DNA from: Ligula intestinalis
Lineage: Eukaryota > Platyhelminthes > Cestoda > Diphyllobothriidea > Diphyllobothriidae
Length of the DNA stretch: 64,000 nucleotides
Direction: 5' to 3'
NCBI GenBank assembly: GCA_036362985.1
Contig: JAYGXS010000006.1
Location: forward strand, 17,504,843 to 17,568,842
The notes below the pieces were generated by a model. The model did not search any database. It was not told the origin of the DNA and saw only the letters and a program-made list of their open reading frames with translations. Below are positions 44,059 through 54,689 of the stretch, in pieces (positions within the stretch are counted from its first letter, which is position 1; each line of letters opens with the position of its first letter). The translations under genes were made by a program, and so were the position numbers.

Positions 44059-44583
44059 CTAGAATAGCAACTGAGTGGCAGTGCAATACAGGCCGTCTTG
44101 AGAAGGAACCATTACAACCTGACTCCTTATGCTGAGAGGGGCACGAAGTTTGTAGCCTTCAACTGAGTACCTGCGTCGCAATAAGCTTGCCCCCACACTA
44201 ACAGAGCCGAACACTAGTTCGAATAAGCTCAAGTCTTCCAGCCTTGTTGTATCACTTATTAAAGTTAAAAAGATTTCATAATACTTCAATGAAAGTTTTG
44301 CACACTCGAGGGCTTCCCGTTGGCAAAGGACTTCTAAAAGCGAGATTTTTGCTAAAAACACACACCGTCTAATAATTCGAATTATCCTCCCGCTTGAACT
44401 AATATCACAATGAGACGCATCTCCATTTTTAGGAAAATCATTTGAGAAGGCTTGAGCAGTTTGCATGGCTGAATAATTGAACAGCCATTCCAACACGTTT
44501 GCACAGGACATTAAGGCTTTATGAGTAGATACAATTGTCACATTTTCCCTGTGAGACGGGCATTTGGCAATCGATGGGTTCAT
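44059..44583 (-). CDS. unrecognised 174-codon frame, likely exon
   Basis: Minus strand, ATG at 44583. An alternative start is an acceptor CCGTCTCACAG at about 44549. The peptide is helix-rich with regular Leu spacing: LMSCANVLEWLFNYSAMQTA, IIRIIRRCVFLAKISLLEVL, ALECAKLSLKYYEIFLTLIS, LSLFELVFGSVSVGASLLRR. It suggests a helical-repeat (TPR/ARM-like) protein. Candidate donors are GACGCAG/GTACTC and AGTCAG/GTTGTA near the 3' end. It is the longest non-transposon frame in the 40-50 kb region. I do not recognise the protein and found no companion exons. Confidence 0.42.
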   Translation of the reverse strand: MNPSIAKCPSHRENVTIVSTHKALMSCANVLEWLFNYSAMQTAQAFSNDFPKNGDASHCDISSSGRIIRIIRRCVFLAKISLLEVLCQREALECAKLSLKYYEIFLTLISDTTRLEDLSLFELVFGSVSVGASLLRRRYSVEGYKLRAPLSIRSQVVMVPSQDGLYCTATQLLF

Positions 44584-45469
44584 CGATCAAAATATCGATT
44601 GATAACCCTAACACGCTTCCAGCCCAGTTCATTCTACCGGTAAAAGGTCGATGGATTCGATGGAAAAAAAAGGTGAAGTGCATTTATGCTGGAGCGCATC
44701 ATGAATGCGCTAAGACATTTTTGCCGTCGAATCCGTCGAACTTTTACAGGTAGAGCTTTACGCAGAGCTTTACGGCATCGGACACTTCGTAAGTTTAAAA
44801 TCCTTTAGAAGTTTCCTCACAATTTAAAAGGTAGCAATTAAGCACTGATTTTTGCCATTTTCAAAGCCATCTAGGTCAAGGATGCAAATCAATTTTATTC
44901 ATATTTCAGTAATTAATGCAGAAGATGAAAATGTGTGGGACTGAATTGGAAGAAAATATCTGCCCTAGTTTTCTGCTGAAGAATTACAGTCTATGCAAGT
45001 GGTGAAATCATTTAGGGGACTTACAGAGATAGATTGCCACATTGAACTGGCAGTTTCAGGCTTATTTTAAACCGTCAATTAGGTTTTTTTGTTCGAGTTT
45101 TCTTGCATTGATCAAATAATTTGTGAATTTTTATTAAGCTATGAGGGTTTTGAAGACGTTCATAGCGTGATAACGTATGGAAGAATATGCGAAATAACTT
45201 CTCTTATAACACCGAAATTATCTGCATAGCGATGCGAGAATGGGTAATCCCTATTAAGAACCTATCTTTACAGCTGAGGCCTTTAGCATTAGTAAATAAA
45301 AACATGCTTTCTACTATGAAGAAAGTAGGTAGCTGATCAAAATAAAGAGTGTGCTGATAATGATAAGCTACTGCTACCACCCCTACTGCAAACATGCGCA
45401 ACATTTAAGCAGATTGACTGCATTTTCAGTTAAGCCGAACTGCAGAGACGACAACCACTTAGGTAAGGG

Positions 45470-45476
45470 TATATAA
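45470..45476 (+). promoter_or_regulatory. TATA box
   Basis: TATATAA, 55 bases upstream of the ATG at 45531, in otherwise mixed sequence. The spacing would allow a 5' untranslated region of about 25-30 nt. Confidence 0.4.
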
Positions 45477-45530
45477 TTTTACGGAGTGTTTTGCGTGCGA
45501 TATCCGAGAGTTTGACCGTCAATTTCGACG

Positions 45531-45668
45531 ATGTCCACCACTAACCTCAGCAGGCTGAAGCAACGCGGTGACTTCCGCTGGATTATAGTGAAAGAAAACT
45601 CGCGGAGAATCTACCCCAAACTCTCACCACTTGCACACCGGACCGATGTCAAGAAAAAAGTCAAGAAG
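45531..45668 (+). CDS. candidate first coding exon
   Basis: ATG at 45531, 46 codons, donor AAG/GTAGGG. Peptide MSTTNLSRLKQRGDFRWIIV, then KENSRRIYPKLSPLAH and a lysine-rich end. It reads on for only four more codons into the intron before a stop, so splicing is needed. The exon ends in phase 0, matching the next one. Confidence 0.45.
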
Positions 45669-48600
45669 GTAGGGTTTTAAATTAGGGTCTTCGAAGGGTC
45701 CTTATGTATAATAGCGACCGACTTACATGTTTAAGTAGGCTGAATTACCCATAGCCTTCCAGTTTTCTACACGCAATCCGTCGATTCAGCAGGGATTTGA
45801 TGATGGCGTTGAAGTGCTGAGCGGTGCTCGACTGCAACCGCGTATAGTAATCTCTTAAGTCAGCATACCAAGCGAAATAAGCATTTTAAATTAAATAAGA
45901 GAATAACCACTTACTTGCAAATTTTCAGTAGGGTGATTTCCATAATCTCCTCACTTTTGTACTTCGTTAACCTTTTTCCTGTTCGGCGCTGGTGTTTCCA
46001 CTAGTAAATGCACGTCAATGACCTCGTCCGTGGTAAGGGCACACCCTTCCTGCGTACACATGTTCGCCGCTGGTCGGGCGAGGCGTTAGCGACGATAGTA
46101 TAGCCTATTTCTGTGTCTTCTTCCTAGGTTTGAGTACGCGACCCAACTTATCCTCGTAGCTTTTTATTTTATAGAACTATAGCGATCTTATTTGTCCCCT
46201 GACATGCTCTTTCCATCCTCTTTCCTAAATTCAGGTCACCGTGAGACTTAGAGGGGCATTTTACAAGTTCTTTAAGGAATGCCAAAAGATCCAAGGTAAT
46301 TTCATACAGACTTACAGGATCGTGCACTTTTTAACGATTACTTTGCATTGGCCACAACCAAAAATGTGTTGGCATTCAATGACAGACAGCTTTATCATAT
46401 CTAGATCCCTGTAAAAACCAATTTTTTCTGCTCGTTGTACGCATCTGGAACGAATTTCCATGGACGATTGAATGGCAGACACGAAAGCAGCATTAAAGCG
46501 TAATCTAATATACAGCGGATATTTCGTGCACTATGACGAAATTCGTGAAAGCTTGCTACATCTTGCAAAACGGCAGTTAAGCTAGTATGCCGTCTTTTTA
46601 ACGGTCGTTTTTCTGACCGCATACAAAAGCATATTCCATGAAAAATTGCTACTTAAATAGCATAAATTTATCTCAGTGATTTTCACTGCCCTAATAAATT
46701 AAAATATTTTTATAGAAAACATGCACAAACTAGGCGTTCTCAATATTTCGATTGTCTCTAGTGTTTTAATTATGTCCAACTTTGTAACACGCTATGGGGC
46801 AAGCATTGAAAATTCCAGTGCCAAACGAGCGCCACTTCCAATCCTCGGAATCAGGGAGGCTCGAGAAACGAGCCTCATGCCTAACAAGCCAAAAGTAGGG
46901 AGAAAACAATACCTTCTGCAGTTGCCTCAATAATTGCGTTGGAGCTCGACTCGTTCGGACCGTTGATGTCTCCAACAGCCGACACTCTGAATAAAATTGC
47001 GGCCGCATCCGTCATTTCAGCCGCCAAATGTGCGCGTGGCAGTAAAGAATCCTCTACCCACACGTGTGCGCACTGCGCACCTGCATGGGTGAAAAATGGA
47101 TAAGGTATAAGACTGATTGTTGGTTAACTAAGGGTTTTGAATTGCGGATACATATACCGTGACAGCTGTTCTCCTAACAACTTTTACGATGGATATATTT
47201 TCGAATGACACCCGATACTTACAGCCGAAGGCGTATTCTACATTAATTTTGTTACTCATTATTACTTTTTAGTTTTATTTTTTATTTTCTTGGCATAATA
47301 TCTTAGGGTCGAATTTTGTGATAATGTTTAGGCGAGAACAACGCTATGTAACGGCAGATGGATGCGATGCAGAAAGCCCATAAACCGTAATATCAGTTCA
47401 ATTGCCTCTCTCGAGAATAGGTGGGTCTTGCCGCACATCATATCGGCGTGCGATGCATGTAACGTGCATGTCATTTAGTTGATATTGATAGAAGACGTTG
47501 GCAGCATTATTCACTTAATGTTCCTTCATTAACTGAGTCCGGAGAAAAATCGGACAGCGTGCGGAATAAATATGTCACACACACACTCCTGCCCACGCAC
47601 AATGTACCAGGTTTTCATGGCAGACAGAAAGAATCAGGAAGCACGCAGAATTTACTAGTGAGAAATCACAATATCGAAGTCCAGTCCAACCTGAAAGACA
47701 GTAACATTGCCGCGGAAAATATACTGAGCAAACATACTTTTAACATTCTAACTCGAAAAGCTACGGAACCCAACCCACAGAACGCTAGGCTTCTGCAAGG
47801 AAAATAAAATGGCACGCACCCCTTATACAGCGTCAATGGGCACTCCTTTGAGGCAGCTTTCGATGGCATGGTCGGGAAACCTAGAATTATGCAACCACTT
47901 ACTCCCCGAGGCATTTAGCTTTTTCGTATGCCATTATCTTACTCGTGGACGTTTCCAATGAGCTCAACATTGCCGGACACCAAACACACCTTTGTTCAGT
48001 TCTCACTTACTTTACTGAACCCTGAATTACAGACTCGTGTAAAATGATGGCTACGTTTATGCACACGCAAGTTGTGCCAGTGGTAGGCTTACTAATCATC
48101 AAGGATAGCTTGCTATTCTGGTTTTTGGAGAGGCACAAGGAGTTGGGCATCCATGGACTGTCCTTATTTTGTGCTTCTCTTGCGACCTTCAGTGGACATC
48201 CTAACAGTTGACTACCACCTGTCCAAGCATTAGTGGTTAGGTCACACAAAATAGTTTTTGACGCGTGTCGGCGGATGTTTTTTATACAAAAACATTAAAA
48301 TTTTATCCATCTTCTTACTCGAGGAGGACAGTGTTTTCAATTTTTAACGACACGCAGAGACCGCCCGCTATGTGTCTGGAATCCACAACATCAATTAGAG
48401 CAGACAGTTGACCTTTTAAAAGTCCAGCTTACGCCATGCGCCTATAAATTCCGAAGAGGAAGACCGCTGTAGAAGCGGTGGTAAGTTCTCTCGGCGTAAC
48501 TCACAGCCTGCAGGGGTCATGAAACCCCGAATTAAATGGGCATTGAAAGCGCCTGCTGTTGACTGCCAATCAACAACAATGGAAGAGTACTACCGATTAT

Positions 48601-51600
48601 TTTCGTTTTGTAAAGTCCTTTGAACGTAGGCTCTTTGCAGCTCTGGAGGGGTAATAAAAATGAGAGATTAGACACCGAGTCGATCTCATTAACAGACGTT
48701 ACCGACCTTAGCACGCTCCATACATCGTTTACAGCATCGAAGATGGAGCGCGCCTGGATAACGTCCCCGACGTGGAAAGGGCTTAAATGGGGTGAGTTTA
48801 CCGGAGGTAGGAGCTCCATTTTAATTTTGCAGTTACTAAGACCGCATTAACTTTTTAGGCGTGCAGATCTTTCTAGTCCACCATATACACCCGTGCTGTT
48901 CTTTGAATACTCATTCAGTTTTTCCGGGCCTGCGCGTACTTTTACACACTATCTGAGCAATAACTTAGTGAATAGATTTGACGAACTTGAAGAAGTTGAG
49001 TTATGACAATAAGATGACGACCAGCTATGTGAACAACTTGACATTCGTATACCTTAGCCTTCCCAGTAGAAGACCATTGATAACCGTTTCAAAGTTTCAG
49101 AAGAAAAGTTGATTCTTCTCATCCAGTACCAGTTTTAAACTAAAAGTTTACAAGGGTTCTATGGACATGAAATACTGACAGCGGTGTGTATGTTCATACG
49201 CGCGTAACTATGCTACTTAAAAAGTTTCAGTAAGATGTGTGAACACCGCATCTTGAAACGAAATATATAACTATTCAGATCATCATCATGAGGAGGAAGA
49301 GGACGTGGACGCTCTGACGACGGTCACAATAATGTTCAAAGAGACTTGCGTCACAGAGGCCTCAGAAACGGAGGAACATATATTCCTCCACGAGGAGGCA
49401 ATAACAAAAGAGTTTACGGAAATGGGTAAGTGACCCTTTTCATAACTGGTTTTGCTGATATTTTGCACATGAACAGCTGCCCCTGTGCCCCTGTTTTGGC
49501 TTACCTCTGTCAACTATAATTTACTTGGTGTACCTCAAACAGTGAACCTATAGATCATTTGGGATAATAGTGGCTGTGGTTAGGTTTGCATTTTCGTATA
49601 CTTTAGCCTTTTGAGCAGAAGACCATTGACGATCCCCCACTTCTTTGATCTATCAAGTTACTTTGTCTCAGCCTGTACTAGTTTTAAACCAATAGTATAA
49701 AAGGGTTCTATGGGCATTAACAACCAACAGCAGTGCATGTGTTCATACGTGCGTAACTATGCTACTTAAATGGGTTTAGTAGCGTGTGTAAACACCTCAC
49801 GTTAAACGAAATATATATCTATTCAGATAATCATCATGCGGAAGAAGAGGATGAGGACACTCTTACCTCGGTAACAGAGTTGTCCGAAGGGACTTGCCTT
49901 ACACAGTCTCCAGAAGCGGAGGAACTACTATTCCTCCATGAGGAGACAGTGCCGAAGGAATTTATGGAATCGGGTATGTGGACCATTTTATGATTGTTTT
50001 TACTGATACTTAGCACATAAACAGTTGCCCGTGTGATAATGTTTTAGGTTTCAATGTGAGGTAAAGTTGACAGAAATTGTGTTCGGTAGGCTGCACTTAT
50101 GTTTAAATTTTGGTGGGATGAAACAGTCTGCGGACGCACAGGCTTAACTGTGTCTCAGTACAAGTTAGCGTCAGAGCCAAAGGCCTAGGCAGTGGAGGTC
50201 TGTAATTGTTAAGCACGTGATGCCGTCATAGCGTGCGTACGACAAGTGACCCTGAAGATCAGGCGTTGTAATTACGAAACACGACTGAACTACAGCCAGA
50301 ATGGGAACAGGATATGCAAACCTGACATGGCCTGAGGTTTAACAGTATCCGCTAGTGGGACACAACGAGAGCTGGTCTCAACTAATCACCGCAATTTAGC
50401 TTAGGGTAGTCTAATGGTCCCACATGTATCAACCGATGTAAACTCTGGTCTAGCTCAAAGACTTAAATCGACATTTTAACCGTGCGTTTCTGTCTGACTC
50501 GCTTCTATATAAGTGATCATGTTAATGAATAAAAAACGTAGGCCAGATCATATTTAGTTTTTCTTGCATGCCAGATGCGAATACATACTGGCGATCCGCT
50601 CCGTTTGGTATATGTTTCTGTTGCAGTTCAACGGCAAAGCACTCAATGTAACGTGAGAGAAGATTGATATTTCTTAGGACCACTTTAGAATCTACGTCGA
50701 GTCTTTTAACTTCGGTTTGAGGACACTTAGCATTTGGTATTTGAAAGCTCCAATTTAAAGGTCACAAATCCGAGTTAGATTTTTGTATTTTCATTCTCAA
50801 GCCTTCTTGCTATTTCCCTCTCTGAAATTACCGCACTGCCTTGCATTTGTAGGAGCAAGCGACAGGCTCGCAATGCTTCCAAATCAGCACTGTGGTCTCA
50901 CAGTGCTGGAATCAAGCCTTAATGACATTATATTTTCTGTATTGCCCATCGCGAAAGAGGCAATACAGGTATCGAAATGAGTTCAGGCCTCCAGGAGGCC
51001 AATGGATTTATTGTGGAATCCTGTATCCAAGGGCCAATGGAGATAGGTAAGATCAGTGCTTTGCTTCAAATTATATTTTGTACCTAAGAAATAAGTTACA
51101 ATTAGGCATTATAAAATAGCTGAAGAAAGTCGTCAGTCGATGTCTCATAGATGTATTCCTCATCTTACGTGAGTCTGTAATTCAGGGTTCAGTAAAGTAA
51201 GTGAGAACTGAACAAAGGTGTGTTTGGTGTCCGGCAATGTTGAGCTCATTGGAAACGTCCACGAGTAAGATAATGGCATACGAAAAAGCTAAATGTCTCG
51301 GGGAGGAAGGGGTTGCATAATTCTAGGTTTCCCGACCATGCCATCGAAAGCTGCCTCAAAGGAGTGCCCACGGACGCTGTATAAGGAGTGCGTGCCATTT
51401 TATTTTCCTTGCAGAAGCCTAGCGTTCTGTGGGTTGGGTTCCGTAGCTTTTCGAGTTAGAATGTTAAAAGTATGTTTGCTCAGTATATTTTCCGCGGCAA
51501 TGTTACTGTCTTTCAGGTTGGACTGGACTTCGATATTGTGATTTCTCACTAGTAAATTCTGCGTGCTTCCTGATTCTTTCTGTCTGCCATGAAAACCTGG

Positions 51601-52293
51601 TACATTGTGCGTGGGCAGGAGTGTGTGTGTGACATATTTATTCCGCACGCTGTCCGATTTTTCTCCGGACTCAGTTAATGAAGGAACATTAAGTGAATAA
51701 TGCTGCCAACGTCTTCTATCAATATCAACTAAATGACATGCACGTTACATGCATCGCACGCCGATATGATGTGCGGCAAGACCCACCTATTCTCGAGAGA
51801 GGCAATTGAACTGATATTACGGTTTATGGGCTTTCTGCATCGCATCCATCTGCCGTTACATAGCGTTGTTCTCGCCTAAACATTATCACAAAATTCGACA
51901 CTAAGATATTATGCCACAAAATAAAAAATAAAACTAAAAAGTAATAATGAGTAAAAAAATTAATGTAGAATACGCCTTCGGCTGTAAGTATCGAGTGTCA
52001 TTCGAAAATATATCCATCGTAAAAGTTGTTAGGAGAACAGCTGTCACGGTCTTTGTATCCGCAATTAAAAACCCTTAGTTAACCAACAATCAGCCTTATA
52101 CCTTATCCATTTTTCACCCATGCAGGTGCGCAGTGCGCACACGTGTGGGTAGAGGATTCTTTACTGCCACGCGCACATTTGGCGGCTGAAATGACGGATG
52201 CGGCCGCAATTTTATTCAGAGTGTCGGCTGTTGGAGACATCAACGGTCCGAACGAGTCGAGCTCCAACGCAATTATTGAGGCAACTGCAGAAG
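45531..52293 (+). CDS. inferred gene built of phase-1 exons, unknown product
   Basis: Exons inferred from GT/AG sites and consistent phases: 45531-45668 (0-0, ATG), 46235-46295 (0-1), then 48630-48791, 49279-49425, 49827-49973, 50987-51046 (or from 50969) and 52126-52293, all 1-1 with lengths divisible by three. The product has a basic N-terminus (KENSRRIYPKL, DVKKKVKK) and then modular, partly acidic segments. Two exons are tandem duplicates. There is no signal peptide and no known domain. The set of equal-phase small exons resembles flatworm genes that generate variants by exon skipping, such as micro-exon genes. That is an analogy, not a homology claim. The end of the gene was not found. 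Confidence 0.5.
46235..46295 (+). CDS. candidate exon 2 (0-1)
   Basis: Pyrimidine-rich acceptor (CATCCTCTTTCCTAAATTCAG), 61 nt, donor CAAG/GTAATT. Peptide VTVRLRGAFYKFFKECQKIQ. It ends in phase 1 like all later exons. The donor lies at the outer edge of the left arm of the inverted duplication. Confidence 0.5.
46290..48045 (-). repeat. inverted duplication, left arm
   Basis: Reverse complement of 51165-53140. The inner ~1.3 kb (46750-48045) is nearly identical: open frames 47559-47807 and 51400-51648 translate identically, and so does the exon copy at 46913-47080. The outer part (46290-46740) is clearly homologous but diverged, e.g. AATTTCATACAGACTTACAG here against AATTTCATGCAGACTTACTG in the reverse complement of the right arm. 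No transposase or terminal motif was recognised. Confidence 0.85.
46913..47080 (-). pseudogene. antisense copy of the 168-nt exon
   Basis: Identical translation to 52126-52293 on the opposite strand, with acceptor and donor retained. It sits in the intron between the exons at 46235 and 48630 of the plus-strand gene, so that gene cannot use it. It could only be spliced into a minus-strand transcript or pair with the sense copy. Confidence 0.6.
48630..48791 (+). CDS. candidate 1-1 exon, 162 nt
   Basis: Acceptor CTTTGAACGTAG, donor TGGG/GTGAGT. Peptide from SLQLWRGNKNERLDTESISL through LTDVTDLSTLHTSFTASKME to TWKGLKW, open throughout. It lies between the two arms of the inverted duplication. 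Confidence 0.5.
49279..49425 (+). CDS. acidic 1-1 exon, duplicate 1 (147 nt)
   Basis: Acceptor AACTATTCAG, donor ATGG/GTAAGT. 49 codons: HHHEEEEDVDALTTVT, CVTEASETEE, FLHEEAITKEF. Paired with 49827-49973, which has the same length, phases and flanking intron sequence. Confidence 0.6.
49827..49973 (+). CDS. acidic 1-1 exon, duplicate 2 (147 nt)
   Basis: Acceptor ATCTATTCAG, donor TCGG/GTATGT. 49 codons: NHHAEEEDEDTLTSVT, CLTQSPEAEE, FLHEETVPKEF. About 27 of 49 residues match duplicate 1. The conserved core is EEED-D-L-VT and F-LHEE--KEF. Confidence 0.6.
50987..51046 (+). CDS. candidate micro-exon (60 or 78 nt, 1-1)
   Basis: Donor ATAG/GTAAGA at 51047. Two in-frame acceptors, GAGTTCAG (exon from 50987) and CAATACAG (exon from 50969), both give phase 1. 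Peptide LQEANGFIVESCIQGPMEI, optionally preceded by IEMSSG. Alternative acceptor use would add six residues. Confidence 0.42.
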   Translation, partial: ASRRPMDLLWNPVSKGQWR

Positions 52294-53140
52294 GTATTGT
52301 TTTCTCCCTACTTTTGGCTTGTTAGGCATGAGGCTCGTTTCTCGAGCCTCCCTGATTCCGAGGATTGGAAGTGGCGCTCGTTTGGCACTGGAATTTTCAA
52401 TGCTTGCCCAATAGCGTGTTACAAAGTTGAACATAATTCTAAATTTTTCGAATCCGCTTCATAATATCAACTCAGTCACTATGTGACGGTCTTGAGAGTT
52501 TGTGTTTCGAGCTCCATGGCAAAGCGGAACTTAGTTGTTCCTTGACTAGGTCGGCGAAACACCCACATTCATTCATAATTAAAACACTAGGAGCAATCGA
52601 AATAGAAAGAAGGTATAACTTGTTGGCATAATTTGTGCATGTTTTCTGTAAAATATATTTGAATTTATAAGGGCATTAAAAATCATTGAAGTTAATGCAT
52701 ACTACTTAACTAGCAGTTTTTTAAGGAATATGATTTCTGTAAGTGATCAGAAAAAAGCCCGTTGACCGCATCCCAGCGTTACTGGAAATAATTGAAATTT
52801 AGACAAGTGGTAATAAATTTTATAATTTTACCTAATGCCGTGTCACAAGATGTGGGCAATCTATCGCAACTGTCTGCATTATGAACAAAATGTCCGCTAT
52901 ACGGTAGTTTATGCCTGAATTCTACTGTCGTGTTCGCCATTCAAATGTCCTAGGAAAATTCGTTTCAGTTGCGTACAACTAGCTGAAAAGGTTAGTATTA
53001 ACAAAGATCCAGCTATAATAAAGCTGTCTGTAGGTGAATGCCCACGCATTTATGTTGTGGCCAATGCAAAGTTATCATTAAAAAACGCACAATCCAGTAA
53101 GTCTGCATGAAATTAGCTTAGATCTGTTTATACTAAAGAG
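51165..53140 (+). repeat. inverted duplication, right arm
   Basis: Mate of 46290-48045, separated by about 3.1 kb of unique sequence. It contains an extra ~125 bp (about 52430-52560) absent from the left arm, between two matched blocks. The inner boundary is at the shared GAGTCTGTAATTCAGG (right) / CCTGAATTACAGACTC (left). Confidence 0.85.
52126..52293 (+). CDS. 1-1 exon, 168 nt, sense copy in the right arm
   Basis: Acceptor TTTTTCACCCATGCAG, donor GAAG/GTATTG, 56 codons: VEDSLLPRAHLAAEMTDAAA, ILFRVSAVGDINGPNESSSN, AIIEATAE. The same translated sequence lies inverted at 46913-47080. Conservation of the frame and both splice sites between the arms supports it being an exon. Confidence 0.55.
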
Positions 53141-53204
53141 GAAATAAGTTAATCACGTCGTTTCACTATAGGCCTTCAATTGACATTTAAAGGTATCAGC
53201 AGAG

Positions 53205-53540
53205 TTTCAGACAAGTGGTGCAGCCTGCTTTTGTAGAAGTTTACGATCGTTATTCAATGAAATGTTTACACCCTCTTCATGTGTATACGAATTTGGCTTT
53301 TGTGTCAGCGACCACAGCGGCCTGTGGGGACAGAATCTCATATGTGCCCGAGGTCTTACACTGTCCACATTGCCTGCCAGAGGGAGGGCCGCAAACAAGC
53401 AAAAAGGGAAGGATTAGAAGAGGAAGAGTGCGAAGATTATTTTCCGCCCTCTTCTCTTGCTGTGTGGCATCCGGGGCTTCAGAAACTTCATATGAAAGCC
53501 GAAGTATATATATATATATATAAATGTTTGTTTGCAGTTA
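53205..53540 (+). other. multi-frame open region ending in (TA)n
   Basis: All three plus frames stay open for 60-100 codons. One reads LEEEECEDYFPPSSLAVWHP, which looks coding. An acceptor CCACATTGCCTGCCAG precedes it. A (TA)n tract follows at 53504-53523. It could hold a downstream exon of the phase-1 gene, but the phase does not fit clearly. Confidence 0.3.
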
Positions 53541-53621
53541 TAGTATGTACATAGGACTCTGAAATGAAAGCTATGTTTTCCCACACAACTTCTTTATCTT
53601 TTAAGATATCACACCCTTCGG

Positions 53622-53987
53622 TTGAGTTCATTCGCCTTATGTCTTGCAAATGATGCTGCAGCCCTCAAAATCCCCATTCGTTTACATGGAATTCAGTTAT
53701 ATCAGAAGGTTAACAATGACACATCAACAATTATAAAAAGGAGTTTTTTTCAACTCCTTACAAGCAGAAAAAAACCATCTCTATTGTTGGTAGCTCAAGC
53801 AGATATATGTACCCTTTTGGACGTTAAGTACAGCAGTGATTTTGAGCACAAGCATTCTATAGAGAAAGAAGTAAGCTTTCGATTGTCACTGAGTGAAAAG
53901 GTGGATGTCAGGAAGCAACGGCGACGAATAAACAACAACATAACAGTCCACAAGTATAGTCAAGTCAAGTCAGGTCAAATTTATTGA
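53622..53987 (+). other. 121-codon open frame, unknown
   Basis: Plus frame with no known domain. Its end overlaps the 3' tail of the minus-strand LINE, so at least that part is transposon sequence. I do not treat it as a gene. Confidence 0.25.
53955..53985 (-). terminator. LINE 3' end: AATAAA and TGACT tail
   Basis: In minus sense: CTTCAATAAATTTGACCTGA followed by CTTGACTTGACTA. CR1-group elements end in short tandem repeats rather than poly(A). Here the unit is TGACT. AATAAA could serve as a polyadenylation signal. Confidence 0.6.
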
Positions 53988-54689
53988 AGGAAATATAGGC
54001 AAACGCCTTTGAACTCCCTCTTGGTACATAGGATATCAGAAATGCATCAGCATAGCCGAACATTCCAAAGAAGTCGTTGACACAATTTCAGACGACTTCT
54101 CACTTGTTTCAAGTAATACACTCACACTCAGTTTACACGAGCCAGCAGTGTAACTGAGGAAGAAGAGCAGACTGTGAATAAACTCCTAAGGCTGGCTCAT
54201 AATTCAAAATGGAATGTCATTTGTGGTTTTTAGGAGAAATACTGTCGCTCATGGGGGAAGTATATGAATGATAGGGGCATGATACTTCTGTGAATGTTGA
54301 CGGCAGCCTTGGCGTCCATGATGAGTAATATCTACATCCGAAGGACCATACGAACAGGAGACCTCGGAGTCACGAGAACGTCCTGAAGAACCGGAGATGC
54401 GACCATGATAAGCCTTTGCTGTGCCAAGAACCGAGGAACCCGCCACGTCGTCAGCAGTCGGTCGATACGAGAAAGGGTGTGACAGGGCTGCGTAGCCTAG
54501 GACCATAGGTGCGGTGGATGCGACCTCAGATGCGATCAGCTCAGTTCACATAGTGACGTTGGAGCTAGGCAATGTCTTAACGCATTTGGTTAAATACTAA
54601 TAATAATACTACTTAAAAATTACTTAAAGCATATATTTATAGCATTTCTAGCATTTCAGTATTTGGAGTTAGAGCGCTTCAATTTTTGG

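Larger units (their letters stand above)
49035..50045 (+). repeat. tandem duplication (period 548 bp) covering an exon and its introns
   Basis: Unit 1 is about 49035-49495 and unit 2 about 49583-50045. Shared blocks: CGTATAC(C/T)TTAGCC, AGAAGACCATTGA, AAAGGGTTCTATGG-like, CATACG(C/T)GCGTAACTATGC, CGAAATATATA(A/T)CTATTCAG and the exon itself. Confidence 0.7.

Noticed and set aside
47559..47807. 82-codon frame translated identically in both inverted arms (also 51400-51648)
   Set aside because: Identity follows from the near-identical arms themselves and does not show selection on the frame. The opposite strand is equally open, and no phase-compatible splice sites were found.
50853..50968. Possible additional exon of the phase-1 gene (starts GAGCAAGCGACAGG)
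   Set aside because: Good acceptor, but the only donor leaves phase 0, incompatible with the following 1-1 exon, and the intron would be only 18 nt. Kept only as a possible alternative.
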